The position numbers and the translations under genes were made by a program. From Benincasa hispida (taxonomy: Eukaryota > Streptophyta > Magnoliopsida > Cucurbitales > Cucurbitaceae): a DNA stretch of 64,000 bases. The DNA lies in contig NC_052354.1 of the NCBI RefSeq assembly GCF_009727055.1, positions 43,641,701 through 43,705,700 on the forward strand, read 5' to 3'. Every line of letters begins with the position of its first letter. Positions within the stretch are counted from its first letter, which is position 1. The notes beneath the pieces were generated by a model. That model made no database searches. It was not told the origin of the DNA and saw only the letters and a list, made by a program, of their open reading frames with translations. Positions 23,579 through 34,512 of this stretch are shown in pieces.

Positions 23579-24836
23579 TGATAGCACTAGAAATGTGCTA
23601 TCTTCTTCCACTTAATTTTGGGTTGTTTAGCTACTTAATTTGGTTAAATTAATCATTTTGTAGGATTCGAGTGTACAAGAAGTTGGATTGAGCGTTTGGG
23701 AAAAAAGAGCGCTAAAATGACGAAGTTTTGAGCTAAATTGAAGATTGTCGGCCTGCCAAGCGTTGCAACGCTCCCAATAAGCTTAAGTTCAATGCTAGCT
23801 CAATGCTAGAAGGCAGAATGCTCGAATGCAAGGCAGCATTGCAATGCTCTAGAGATGCCTCAACACCACCATTACACTGCTCTCCAACACTGCCCTCCAA
23901 TGCTCTAAGACAGAATAGGCAACGCTGTAACGCTCCTGCCGAGCGTTGCAACGCTACGTGGTTTGACAAATGCATAGCCCCAGCGCACGCGCAACGTAAC
24001 GTCGGGCTAGCGGTACAACGTCTACCTGATGCTCGGCCATTATGTGTCGCAGCATTGCAACGCTCTTCCTAGCGTTGCGACGCTGTGGCAATTTTATAAA
24101 AGAATAATTTGCGTCAGCCAATTACATCATCTCAGAGTACACTGATTCTTAAACATCGTCGCTCTGTCCAACGTAGTTTTAGCTTTATTTTCACCAAAAT
24201 TCTCTAAAAAGTCTTTCCCTTTTCCAATTGTAATGAATTTGAGCATGATCAGAGGCTAAAGGGTAAGAACTTAGCTTGGGTTTGTTAGTTTAGTTTGGTT
24301 CCAATTCAATTCTTGAGACTTATATTGTAGTTCTGTGGGTTTTTATTATGAATATATGAGAATTTATCTTGAGCTTATTCTTTAATTTTCGTGTACGGGA
24401 TAATCTAACAAATTAGTTGTACATGTTTAATTGATTGCTTTGATGGGCCCTAATTTGAAATCGTTAGGTAGTCGTCATCTAGAAGCATGGGTTAAGTTAG
24501 TTTATTGTGTTAATTTGGGATTCCAATTAGCAAACATTTACTTTCTAACTTAGATAAATCTCGCTTAATTAATTGGTTAGACGATGGAAATCAATTACTT
24601 GGTTTAGCTTTGCCCTTAATCTTAATGTTTGTTGATTGATTGATTGGTTGAGGATTCTCGCTTTTCCGTTAATTAACTTGATTTTATGGACTACCAGTTA
24701 GGATTCTAATTGAGTAGGCTAAGTTTTAATTCGAATATTCTCACGCATCTTTTGAATAGTATGTGATAGAATTGATGAGGAATGAACTAAACTATAACTG
24801 CTCAAGCTAAGTATTTATTCAATTGATAAATTATCA
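23579..24836 (+). mobile_element. Gypsy (Tat/Athila-like) 3' LTR
   Basis: It starts TGATAGCACTAGAAATGTGC right after a polypurine tract. The first 25 bp form a perfect 8-bp hairpin (GATAGCAC...GTGCTATC). The proposed end is the TTATCA at 24831-24836, mirroring the TGATA start. That end is inferred because the partner LTR is not in view. The U3 holds repeated palindromes AGCGTTGCAACGCT at 23759 and 23942 and a variant at 24071. Confidence 0.75.
23755..24090. repeat. GCGTTGCAACGC palindrome cluster in gypsy LTR U3
   Basis: AGCGTTGCAACGCT is present exactly at 23759-23772 and 23942-23955 and with one change at 24071-24084. Half-sites (GCAACGCT, CAATGCTC) lie between them. The block is strikingly richer in GC and CpG than its surroundings. 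Confidence 0.7.
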
Positions 24837-27599
24837 AATTCGTTTATTTGCGGTTATAGCCAAGTCTATAAGTGATAGACTTCAATCGTTGATAGACTCC
24901 CAAGTCTATCAACGATAGACTTCTATCATTGATAGACTCTTATTAGTAATATGGTCTATTACTGATAGACTTCTAACAATAATATGGTCTATCACTGATA
25001 GACTATTTAAGTTTGGCCATATTTGTAATTCTTTTTACATTATGTTATATCTGCTAGTATTTTGGGTCTAATGTCTATATTTGCAACTGTCTCGATAAGT
25101 AAATATTTTACTCAATATCTATTTGAGCTCATACTTATTTTGTTTAATAGGGAAATTGGAGCATATGATAGATATTAGTGTTTGGTTTTGAAAATTGACA
25201 AAACTGATAAATAATAATATTTATGGCAACTCACATGACATACATATGACCACGAATGTTCAAATCCATGTTTTACCCTTGCCTAATTCATAGCTTTTGT
25301 AATTGATAAAACTACAAATAAATGGTAAATGTAGAATCAAACGATGACGGGGTTCTATATCCAAGGTAATTGCTAATGTCTTAGTTCTCCAGTTTTACTC
25401 TAATCAATTCATTTTAAAAACTAAAAATAACCATCTTCCTCAAAATAACTACCCTTCCCGATTTTTCTCATGTAGTTAACGTTTCAATACATATTTTATT
25501 ATTAATTTAGATTTTGTTTAACCACTTTTCGAATTAATCACACTTGAATTAAATATCCAAATTTATATTTTAAATATCCATATATTATCAAATTCCATTT
25601 ATCTAATCAAATTTAAAATTTATTCAAATGTTTGAATTATTTTTTATTATTTTATACATATTCTTAATAAATTAAACGGATGTTTTTCCTTTTTTTGAAG
25701 GTTTAAATTGTTTTGTATATGTTATTAGATTCAATTGTACATATTTCAATTTTAGTCACTATTTTAGCTGACATTTTGATCATACCTGACTTGCCCTTAG
25801 TTGGTTTGTATGTTCGGAATATTAAATACAGTGTAAGTGTAAAGTTTTATTAATAATCAAAATACATTATAAGTGGATAGCTTGATTAATAATTGGGATA
25901 TAAATACAATGTAATTGGAGAGCTTGATTAATTACCAAAATTAATCGTATTATAATTTAACTGATCCAATTTAAAAACTTCATTCGATAATTTTTGCCAT
26001 TTTTTGGAATTTGAATTTATTTTTAATATTCAAAATAGATTTTTATAACTACTTCGCAAATTGATTTAAAATAAACCAATTTCTTCCTTATTTTTCTCCC
26101 CTAATTGATTCAAATCAACTATCTATTTTTATTTGATTTAACAACTTTTCGAAAATATTCAGAATTAATCCATCTTTAATTTGTTTATCACCATTTTGAT
26201 TTTAATTTATAATATAAATCAAGATTAAATTCTTTTTATCCTGATTAGAATTTTACTTAATATTTTATACCTATTATCATCTAACAAACTGTATATTTCA
26301 TTTAAATTTTTATCTTTTTTGTATTTTTAATTACCTTTTATTCATTATCATCCTAATATATTAGTATACCATTAATTTGTCTTTTTTACTAACAAATAAA
26401 TATTCACTTTTACAAATTTGTTGTTTTTGTTATGACTCTACAATGAGTTAGGCTTCTTTCGTGATTTTGTGGTTGATGGAGTTATAAATACAATGTAATA
26501 AAAATGAAATTATGAATACAGTGTAAATAAACGAACTCACTCCTTGATTTTCTCCCCTAATTATATTTGAATTTATATTATATCATCAAATTAGATTTGA
26601 TCTAACTACTTATCAAATTAATCACAATAAACAAAAACTTACTGATTTTCTCTCCATTTTATATTTGAATTTATTGTTTATTATCGAATTTGATTTTATC
26701 CAACTAACTTTTGATTTGTTTAAATGTTTGTTACAAACTCAATTGTGTCAAAATATTTTTTTCATTATTTTATACATATTGTTATCAAATTAATTTGATT
26801 TTTTTTTCATATTTTCGACATGTTCAAATTTTCATATAGAAACACATAAAAATGGCTTATAGTAATTTTGGCCATGTTCCAAAATTTATCTCAAAATTTA
26901 GGCTCTTATCCTGAAGTCAAATTAAATTATGGATAATACCTCCAATTTAGCTTAAATTTAGATTGAGGGCATAATCTAAAATTTATCCCAAAGCAAAATC
27001 GAGGGAAAATTCAAATTTCATCCTCAAATTTGATATGTCAAAGCCAAAATCAAGAATAAATTACTTGATTTCAACCTTATTTTAAATTAAAATTTGGGCA
27101 TATTCCAAGTTTTATCCCAAATTCAAATTAGGTTCTTATTCTTAAATTAAATTAAGAATAAGTTTGACCATATTCTAAATTATAAACGATACACTCTAAA
27201 TTCATCTTTGAATTCTACTCCAAAATAGTATCTTGGATAGGAGTTCAATTTCACTTCAAATTCAACTTTGAATTAAGTAGCACAAATTCTACTCGAATTC
27301 ATATTGAAGTTTATGTCAAGAAAGGGAATCAAAACTTTGATTTAAATTCATGTTTTTGATAAATTTACATTATTACAAATATATGTGTGTGTGTGTCAAG
27401 GATATAAAATTCAAGTCAAGCTTATATACTAAATTCATAGTTTGATTAAGTTTACACATCAAATCAAGTCAAAATCAAGAAATATAACTTGTTTTTTTAT
27501 TCAAATTTTATATTTTTCGAGATTCACTAATCCATAAATGTGCATAAATTTTGAAGAGGGACATTTGTTGAAGGATAAATTTTTTACCAATCATAGTAG
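24837..27599. other. AT-rich intergenic region
   Basis: No gene is visible. A degenerate tract built of GATAGACTTCTATCA-type words lies at 24862-25008. Weak repeats of TTAATAATTGGGATATAAATA type lie at 25830-25930. A block of degenerate AAATTTATCCCAAA words lies at 26860-27480. A short TG run lies at 27385. Confidence 0.7.
24862..25008. repeat. GATAGACT/AGTCTATC short-repeat tract
   Basis: About nine alternating, partly palindromic copies of CTATCAxTGATAGACTT type, for example CAAGTCTATCAACGATAGAC near 24901. I recall this sequence type as common in cucurbit genomes; that attribution is from memory, not computed. Confidence 0.7.
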
Positions 27600-28084
27600 T
27601 GTCATTTCCTAAATTAATGACGAAATTACAAATAATTAAGTTTGGGACCATTTAAAAGCTGACATGTGTCCCAAATTGAAATTGAAGATATAAATTGGTA
27701 GATTCCGATGATGTGAACCTGAGCCCTAATTTCTCTACTTGTGTATGTTCCCTATTGAGACCATATGGTGAGTAGATTGATGTGAAAATTAAAGTGTAAT
27801 TGTAGAGAAAGGGTAAAAAGTGAGAAGAAAAGTTGGAGTTTGAAAACTTAACTCTTAGGTAAAGCTTGAAAAATTGGCTAAGTATAACCGATGCGTTGGA
27901 GGCTAGAAAATTGGCTAAGTATTGTGCCATGCGTTGATCATTTTAGAGGTTATTTGGGCGTTGAAGGAAGCCAAAGCGTGGCCAAGAGAAAAGCCATGTG
28001 TGGGAAGGCATGCGGTAGCCAATATCTTGAGAAGTTAGCAAAGCATGCGACAGCCTCAAATGTGCGCGAGCATGGGCATTGGGT

Positions 28085-28380
28085 GTTGGAGTTGCGCATG
28101 CTGGACGATCATGTAGCAAATGAGAGGCGCTACACGATGAGGTATGCAATCGTTTAGCAAGAGATTGACGCTATATGATGAGGTAGACGATCGTGTAGCA
28201 AATACGCAGAGCTAAGCGATGCGGAAGGTGATCGTGTAGCAAATACGCAGAGCTAAGCGTCAGCGCTACACGATGGGCATTAGAGTGCTATGCGTTGGGC
28301 GAGATCGTCGTGTGACAAGCATCAACGTGAAGTCACTAAACAATGAGCTAAACGATGAGACGATGAGCTAAACGATTGGA
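28085..28380. repeat. CGATCG-motif cluster in a gypsy-type LTR
   Basis: Copies of ACGATCGTGTAGCAAAT and GAGCTAAACGATGAG occur here, with a direct duplication of about 30 bp (starting GATCGTGTAGCAAATACGC at about 28188 and 28230). It is notable because the host LTR is gypsy-type, whereas the other clusters are in copia-type elements. Confidence 0.6.
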
Positions 28381-28901
28381 CTTGTATTGATCGGCATTAA
28401 TCACCGATTAAAATATCAGATGTCCTTAGCACCAGATTTGACTCTATGAAAGTTGAAGGTGTCGGGCTAAGATTTAATGAGAAGCGGTGGAAAGCAGTAT
28501 AAATAGGAGAGGTCAAATTTCAAACGATCAGTTTGATCAATTCCTCCATGAAAATTTAGAGTTCTTGGTGTTGTTGGAAAGCTCTGAGAGTCTACCTTCG
28601 GAGGTGATACTGCTGGAAGAAGTCCTCATCAGATTAAGGCTGGAGAAGGAGAAAAGGCTCAGAGGTTTTGTTCTCGGGTGAATCTGGGCCATCATTAAAG
28701 AATTAAGTCTCTAGGCCAGAACACAAGGAATCTGAAGCTAAAATTTTGAGGTAAGATTTCTAAGACAATTATTAACAAGTTTGTAGAAGGAAATTTCTTG
28801 AGATGAACTCTAGAATTCGAGTTATTAATTTCGTAAGATGAATCTAGAATTTCATGAACAAGCAGGCAACTACTTGAGTTGAATAAGTTGATAGCTCGAA
28901 G

Positions 28902-28906
28902 GAAAC
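28902..28906. repeat. Target site duplication GAAAC (left copy)
   Basis: GAAAC lies directly before the 5' LTR and is repeated exactly at 34513-34517 directly after the 3' LTR. Confidence 0.88.
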
Positions 28907-29432
28907 TGTTGGGTGCAAATTTATATTTAAAACAGTCCATTGATTATATTTAAAATGGTCCATTGATTATTTTTAAAAATGGTTCGTTGATTATTTTTAA
29001 AACGGTCCGTTGATTAATTTTTAAAACGGTCCGTTGATTAATTTTAAAACGGTCCGTTTCGATGCTGAAGGCCTATAAAAGCGAGGCCTTCAGCAGTACA
29101 TGAGACACATAATTCATTTTCATAATTCCCACTTCATTTTTCTCTCCTTCTCCATCTTAGATTTTCGAGCAGTGAGTTTAGAAAGGGTGTACGTTCCGAT
29201 CGGTAATGGTGCATTTTTTATCAGTTTCATTTGGTTGTTTTATCCTGGGGACAACGTGGCAATTTTCAGACCTGCTTGCACATTTGGGTAGAGCCGCGAA
29301 ACGTCTTAAAGAGAGCGAGATCCGCGACTCAGCCTATAACGAGTTTCTGTTTTGCAGGTTTTGCTCTTTGCTTGATCGTCATGTCTTGATGATTTACAGT
29401 TCGTCATTCTGAGGGCCCTGCTATTTCCAAAT
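28907..29432 (+). mobile_element. Copia 5' LTR
   Basis: It starts TGTTGGGTGCAAAT, the same as 34007. Its end is set by alignment with the 3' LTR (CTATTTCCAAATA here, CCGTTTCCAACA there). U3 has five full and one partial copies of a roughly 24-bp repeat with the core GGTCCGTTGATTA (28915-29060). A TATA box lies at 29074-29080. No canonical PBS follows, so the primer site is lost or altered. Confidence 0.88.
29065..29093 (+). promoter_or_regulatory. LTR promoter: TATA box in the loop of a 9-bp inverted repeat
   Basis: CTGAAGGCC (29065-29073) and GGCCTTCAG (29085-29093) are perfect inverted copies around TATAAAAGCGA. The 3' LTR repeats the arrangement at about 34165-34194 with one arm position changed. 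The transcription start is expected about 30 bp downstream. Confidence 0.7.
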
Positions 29433-29776
29433 ATTTTAAGACATTTTGCGTCATCAATGGCCCTCAGTAGCAACAATGAGATATCTGACCTCAACTGTCC
29501 ATTCCGGTTCGAAGGAGCGAACTTCAAGTGGTGGAAGCAAAAGATGTTGTTCTTCCTCACCGTAAAGAAAGTTGCCGAAGTTTGTACCAGCGCTAAGCCG
29601 ATCGCCCCTTTAGAAGAACCAACTGAACAACGGATAAAAGAAGCTACTAACTAGGAGGAGAAAGACTTTCTATGTAAGAATTTTATTTTAAATGATTTGA
29701 CTGATGATCTGTATGACTACTACAGTACAATGAAGACAGCGAAGGAGGTCTGGGATGCCCTGCAAAAAAAGTATGA

Positions 29777-30025
29777 CACCGAGGGGCCCAGGTTGAAGAA
29801 ATATGCGGTTAGCCGTTATCTCAAGTTCTAGATGACAGATGACAAATCCGTGGAGGCCCAATCCCATGAACTCCAAAAGATCTGTCTCTTATACACATCT
29901 AGATGTGTATAAGAGACAGACACCGAGGAGGTCAGGTCGAAGAAATATGTTGTTAGCCGTTATCTCAAGTTCTAGATGACAGATGACAAATCCGTGGAGG
30001 CCCAATCCCATGAACTCCAGAAGAT
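29777..30025 (+). repeat. Direct duplication of gag sequence flanking an adapter
   Basis: A segment of about 105 bp (from ACACCGAGG near 29778 to CTCCAAAAGAT at 29881) is repeated at 29920-30025 with a few substitutions. The adapter-like 38 bp separate the copies. The differences suggest two related element copies were joined. Confidence 0.85.
29882..29919. other. Two inverted Tn5 mosaic ends (sequencing-library junction sequence)
   Basis: CTGTCTCTTATACACATCT followed immediately by AGATGTGTATAAGAGACAG. These are the two 19-bp Tn5 mosaic-end sequences head to head, the same as the circularisation junction of Nextera mate-pair libraries. It is not expected in a plant genome. Confidence 0.97.
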
Positions 30026-33000
30026 AGCCTACGAGATAATTACTGAAGGTATGCCTCTAGACGAACAATTCTAAGTTGTTGTTATTATTGATAAACTGTC
30101 CCCCTTGTGAAAGGATTTTAAGAACACTTTGATGCATAAGACCAAGGAGTTCTCCTTGGAGAGTCTTATAACCCAGCTAAGGATCGAGGAGGAAGACCGG
30201 AAGCAGGACCAGAGGGAGGAGGTGAATGCAGTACCTAGGAAACTCGCCTCTGCCGTGGTAAAACCTGATAAAAAAAAACTAAGAGGACAAAAAGGAAAGG
30301 TCAAAACCGTGGCTCCAGCAACCAGAACCAACAGAAAAAAATAGAAGTCCCCTTCAGGAGAAACGGTATAGTTCCTCTGCTTTAATTGTAATAAACCTGG
30401 GCACATGGCTAGGAACTGTAGGAAGAGGCGTCGTCCTACTGGTCAGGCGAACCTGACAGAAGAACCGTTAGTCGCCATGATCACAGAAGTAAATGTGATC
30501 AGTGGTTGTGAAGGGTGGTGGATAGACACTGGCGCGGTGCGCCATGTCTGTCATGACCTTAGTCTATTTAAAACTTATACTGAAACTAAGGATAAGAATA
30601 TTCTGTTGGGAGATCACCACTCCACGAAAGTTTTTGGAACCGGCGAGGTGGAACTAAAGTTTACCTCTGGGAAGACTCTCATATTGAAAGACGTTCTACA
30701 CACTCCAGAGATACGAAAGAATTTGGTTTCGGGCTATCTCCTCAACAAAGCCAGGTTTACTCAAACTTTAGGGGCAGACATATATACCCTTACCAAAAAT
30801 AATGTATTTGTAGGGAAAGGGTATGCAACTGAGGGAATGTTCAAATTAAATCTAGACCTTAATAAAATGAAATCTTCTGTGTATATGTTCTATGAATATT
30901 TGGTATGTTAGACTCTGTCATGTGAATAAGAATTTAATTAGTAACATGATTAGGCTAAAAATGATACCTAAGTTATCCACGAATGATTTTGATAAATGCA
31001 AGTACTGTAGTCAGGCTAAAATTACTAAAACTTTACATAAATCTGTACTTAGGAATTCTGAGCCTCTAGATTTGATTCATTCTGATGTCTGTGAATTTGA
31101 TGGCATATTGACTAGGAACAGTAAAAGATATTTCATTACTTTTATTGACGACTGCTCTGATTTTACTTTTGTATACCTGCTAAAAAAAAAAATAATGATT
31201 TTGATACCTTCAAACTTTTTGTTTCTGAAATAGAGAATCAGTTTAATAGAAAAGTTAAACAACTTCGTAGTGATAGGGGAACCGAGTACAACTCTGACAG
31301 TTTTAATGAATTCTTTAACTCACATGGAATAATACACGAAAAGACCGCACCTTATTCTCCTGAAACGAATGGAAAAGCCAAGAGGAAAAATAGAACTTTA
31401 GTTGAGCTAGTAGTTGCTATTTTACTTAGTTCAGGAGCCGCGTCTTATTGGTGGGGTGAAATCATCCTTACCGTGTGTTATGTCCTAAATAGAATCCCGA
31501 AATCTAAAAATAAAACTTCACCTTATGAAATTCTCAAGAATAAGAAACCAAACTTGTCCTACTTTAAAACATGGGGTTGTCTAGCCTTTGTAAGGATTCC
31601 TGACTCAAAAAGGAGAAAGTTGGCTATTAGAGCTTACGAGTGTGTCTTTATAGGTTATGCCTTAAATAGTAAAGCCTACAGGTTCTATGATCTAGTGAAC
31701 CAAGTCATCATTGAGTCAAATGATCTTCTTTGAAGATAGGTTTCCTTTTAAATCAAGGAATAGTGGGGGCTCTGGTTCAAGTGATATAACCCTAGTTAGA
31801 AATCCTAGCCCTAGAGAGGAAACTGGCCCAGAACCTAGAAGAAGCAAAAGAGCTAGAACCATCAAAGATTTTGGAAATGACTTCCTGACCTTAATATAGA
31901 AGAAGACCCTAAAGATCTAAGAGTTGCCCTGTCCTCAGTAGATGCCAACCTATGGCAAGAAGCCATAAATGATGAGATGAACTCACTTGAGTCAAATAAG
32001 ACTTGGCACTTAGTAGATCTATCCCCAGGATGTAAGGAAATAAGGTGCAAATGGATCTTAAGGAGGAAACTTAGACCTGATGGGATTGTCGACAAATTTA
32101 AAGCCAGGTTAGTAGCGAAGGGCTTTGAACAGAGAGAAAACGTAGATTTCTTTGATACCTTTTCCCCTGTCACTAGAATTACCTCTATCCGTGTCTTGTT
32201 CTCTCTCGCTGCCCTTTATAATCTCGTAGTACATCAGATGGATGTAAAAACCGCTTTTCTAAACAGTGAACTTGAAGAAGAGATTTACATAGAACAACCT
32301 GAGGGCTTTGTTGTCCATGGTCAAGAAAATAAGATGTGTAAATTAAACAAATCTCTCTATGGACTAAAAAAAGCTCCTAAGCAATGACATGAAAAATTTG
32401 ACAACCTTATCCTATCTAAAGGTTTCAAGGTCAATGAAAGTGACAAATGTATCTACCATAAGTTTGATAATAACCTCTGTACTATCTTGTGTCTATATGT
32501 AGATGATTTATTGATCTTTGGGTCAAACTTGCACATCACAAATGATGTAAAATCAATATTGAGTGCGAACTTCGACATGAAAGACTTAGGAGAAGCTAGT
32601 GTAATCTTAAGCATAAAAGTAAATAGGTCTGAAAAGGGAATTTCTTTAGATCAATCTCATTATATAGAAAAATTCTAAAGAAATATAATTACTTTGAGTG
32701 TAAACCAGCCTGTACTCCTTTTGACCCTAGTGTCAAGTTGTTCAAGAACACTAGTGGCAGTATTAATCAATCTAAGTATGCGAGCATCATAGGCAGTCTT
32801 AGATATGCTACCGACTACAATAGGCCTGACATAGCTTATGCTATAGGACTACTTTGCAGGTTTACGAGCAGACCTAGTAAAGAGCATTGGAATGATATAG
32901 AAAGGGTCATGAGATACTTAAAGAAAACCCAAAACCTAGGATTACATTATCAAAATTTTCTCGCTATCCTGGAAGGGTTCAACGATGTTGATTGGAACTC

Positions 33001-33448
33001 TCTTTCGAATGATTCAAAGGCTACAAGTGGCTATATCTTTAATATAGCTAGCGGAGCTGTCTCTTGGAAGTCCAAGAAACATACTATTTTAGCCCAATCT
33101 ACGATGGATTCAGAAATGATAGCACTAGTGATAGCTAGTGAAGAAACAGGTTGGTTTAGAAGTCTGCCATCAGAGATTCCCTTATGGGAAAAGTCGGTAC
33201 CAGCCATATTGATCCATTGCGATAGTACTGCAGCAATCGCAAAAGTTCAGAATCGTTACTACAATGGAAAAAGACATCAAATACGTCGTAAGCACAGTAC
33301 CATTAGAGAGTTTCTCATTACTGGTGTAGTTAGAGTGGATCACATACGAACTGATAAAAATTTGGCAGATCCTTTGACGAAAGAACTAGCCAGAGAAACG
33401 GTTTTCAGAACCTCAGAAAGGATAGGACTCATGCCTATCGAAAAGTGA

Positions 33449-34006
33449 ATCACAGTAAGGAAAACCCAACCTGTAGGCTGGAGATCCTAAGAAACAGGTT
33501 CAACGGGTAATAACTGATCCCGAGTGATATATAGTGAATCATACTAAACCAAACACTGAGTTCCATCCCTATGACTTAAAGTCTGAGCATGATATCCTGA
33601 AGTGTAAGAAAGGTTGAACTCAGTTCTTAATGAGATCTATACTTGATGAAAAGTGGTACCTACAGAAGTATCCTTGATAGACTCACCTGTGTGAATGTGG
33701 AAGTGAGGACCGCTTCCTATGGAGTTTTTAGGAAAACTCTCTAGAGCATTCACTAAACCGGGATTCACGTGTTAGGCCTTAAAAGCACGGGTTTTCGTAT
33801 TACACTCTAATAACACTCTGTGTGAGATGCTGTTAGAGATAGAGTTCAAAATCAAGGGTTACTCTAGTATATTCTGAATCATCTACACTATGTAAAGGTT
33901 CAAGTCGTAAGACACCTTTGCTTATGCACAGTGTTGTATAGACTGAAACTGCTCAATGAAAATCTTTCCTCGCTTCTCGTTTTGTTTAAATTTCCAAGTG
34001 GGGGAT
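33449..34006 (+). mobile_element. Copia 3' untranslated region with polypurine tract
   Basis: Non-coding sequence from the RNase H stop to the 3' LTR. The polypurine tract AAGTGGGGGAT lies at 33996-34006, directly before TGTTGGG. Confidence 0.85.
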
Positions 34007-34512
34007 TGTTGGGTGCAAATTTATATTTAAAACGGTCCATTGATTATATTTAAAATGTTCCATTGATTATTTTTAAAAATGGTCTGTTGATTATTTTTAA
34101 AACGGTCTATTGATTAATTTTTAAAACAGTCCGTTGATTAATTTTAAAACGGTTCGTTTCGATGTTGAAGGCCTATAAAAGGCGAGGCCTTCAGCAGTTT
34201 GTGAGACACAAAATTCATTTTCATAATTCCCACTTCATTTTCCTCTCCTCCTCCATCTTAGATTTTCGAGTAGTGAGTTTAGAAAGGGTGTACGTTTCGA
34301 TCGGTTTCATTTGGTTGTTTTATCCTGGAGACGACGTGGCAATTTTCAGACCTGCTTGCATACTTAGGTAGAGCCGTGAAACGTCTTAAAGAGAGCAAGC
34401 TCCGCGACTCAGCTTATAATGAGTTTCTGTTTTGCAAGTTTTGCTCTTCGCTTGACCGTCGTGCCTTGACGGTTTACAGTTCGTCATTCTGAGAGCCCTA
34501 CCGTTTCCAACA
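34007..34512 (+). mobile_element. Copia 3' LTR
   Basis: A 506-bp LTR, TGTTGGG...CCAACA, strongly similar to 28907-29432. It is shorter mainly because the segment around 29205-29215 is missing near 34300. It is followed by the TSD copy GAAAC at 34513-34517. Confidence 0.92.

Larger units (their letters stand above)
27600..28906 (+). mobile_element. Del/Tekay-like gypsy LTR, 5' portion
   Basis: Non-coding sequence runs without a break in character into 34513-35832 once the copia element and one GAAAC duplication are removed, giving an LTR of about 2.6 kb. The start near 27600 (TGTCATTTCCTAAATTAATG) is a guess from the usual sequence style. A possible promoter word TATAAATAGG lies near 28500. 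The region 28085-28380 holds a CGATCG cluster. Confidence 0.55.
29457..33448 (+). pseudogene. Copia gag-pol polyprotein, degenerate
   Basis: Domains in order are: gag start (MALSSNNEISDL at 29457, FKWWKQKM); a zinc knuckle CFNCNKPGHMARNC near 30376; protease WWIDTGA near 30520; the integrase zinc region (LCHVNKN, CKYCSQ) near 30910-31015; the integrase core (HSDVCEF, FIDDCSDF, then SPETNGKAKRKNRT); a WGCLAF/FIGYA hinge; RT from 31977 (KARLVAKGFEQRE, MDVKTAFLN, LYVDDLLIFG); and RNase H to 33448 (STMDSEMIAL, HCDSTAAIA, LADPLTKEL). Breaks include a stop at 29653, a frameshift in an A run near 31183, stops at 31732 and 32385 and one at 32678. It is therefore inactive. An adapter-like insert sits at 29882-29919. 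Confidence 0.9.

Noticed and set aside
24862..25008. Possible CRISPR-like array
   Set aside because: Units are short, partly palindromic, without unique spacers, and the context is a plant genome.
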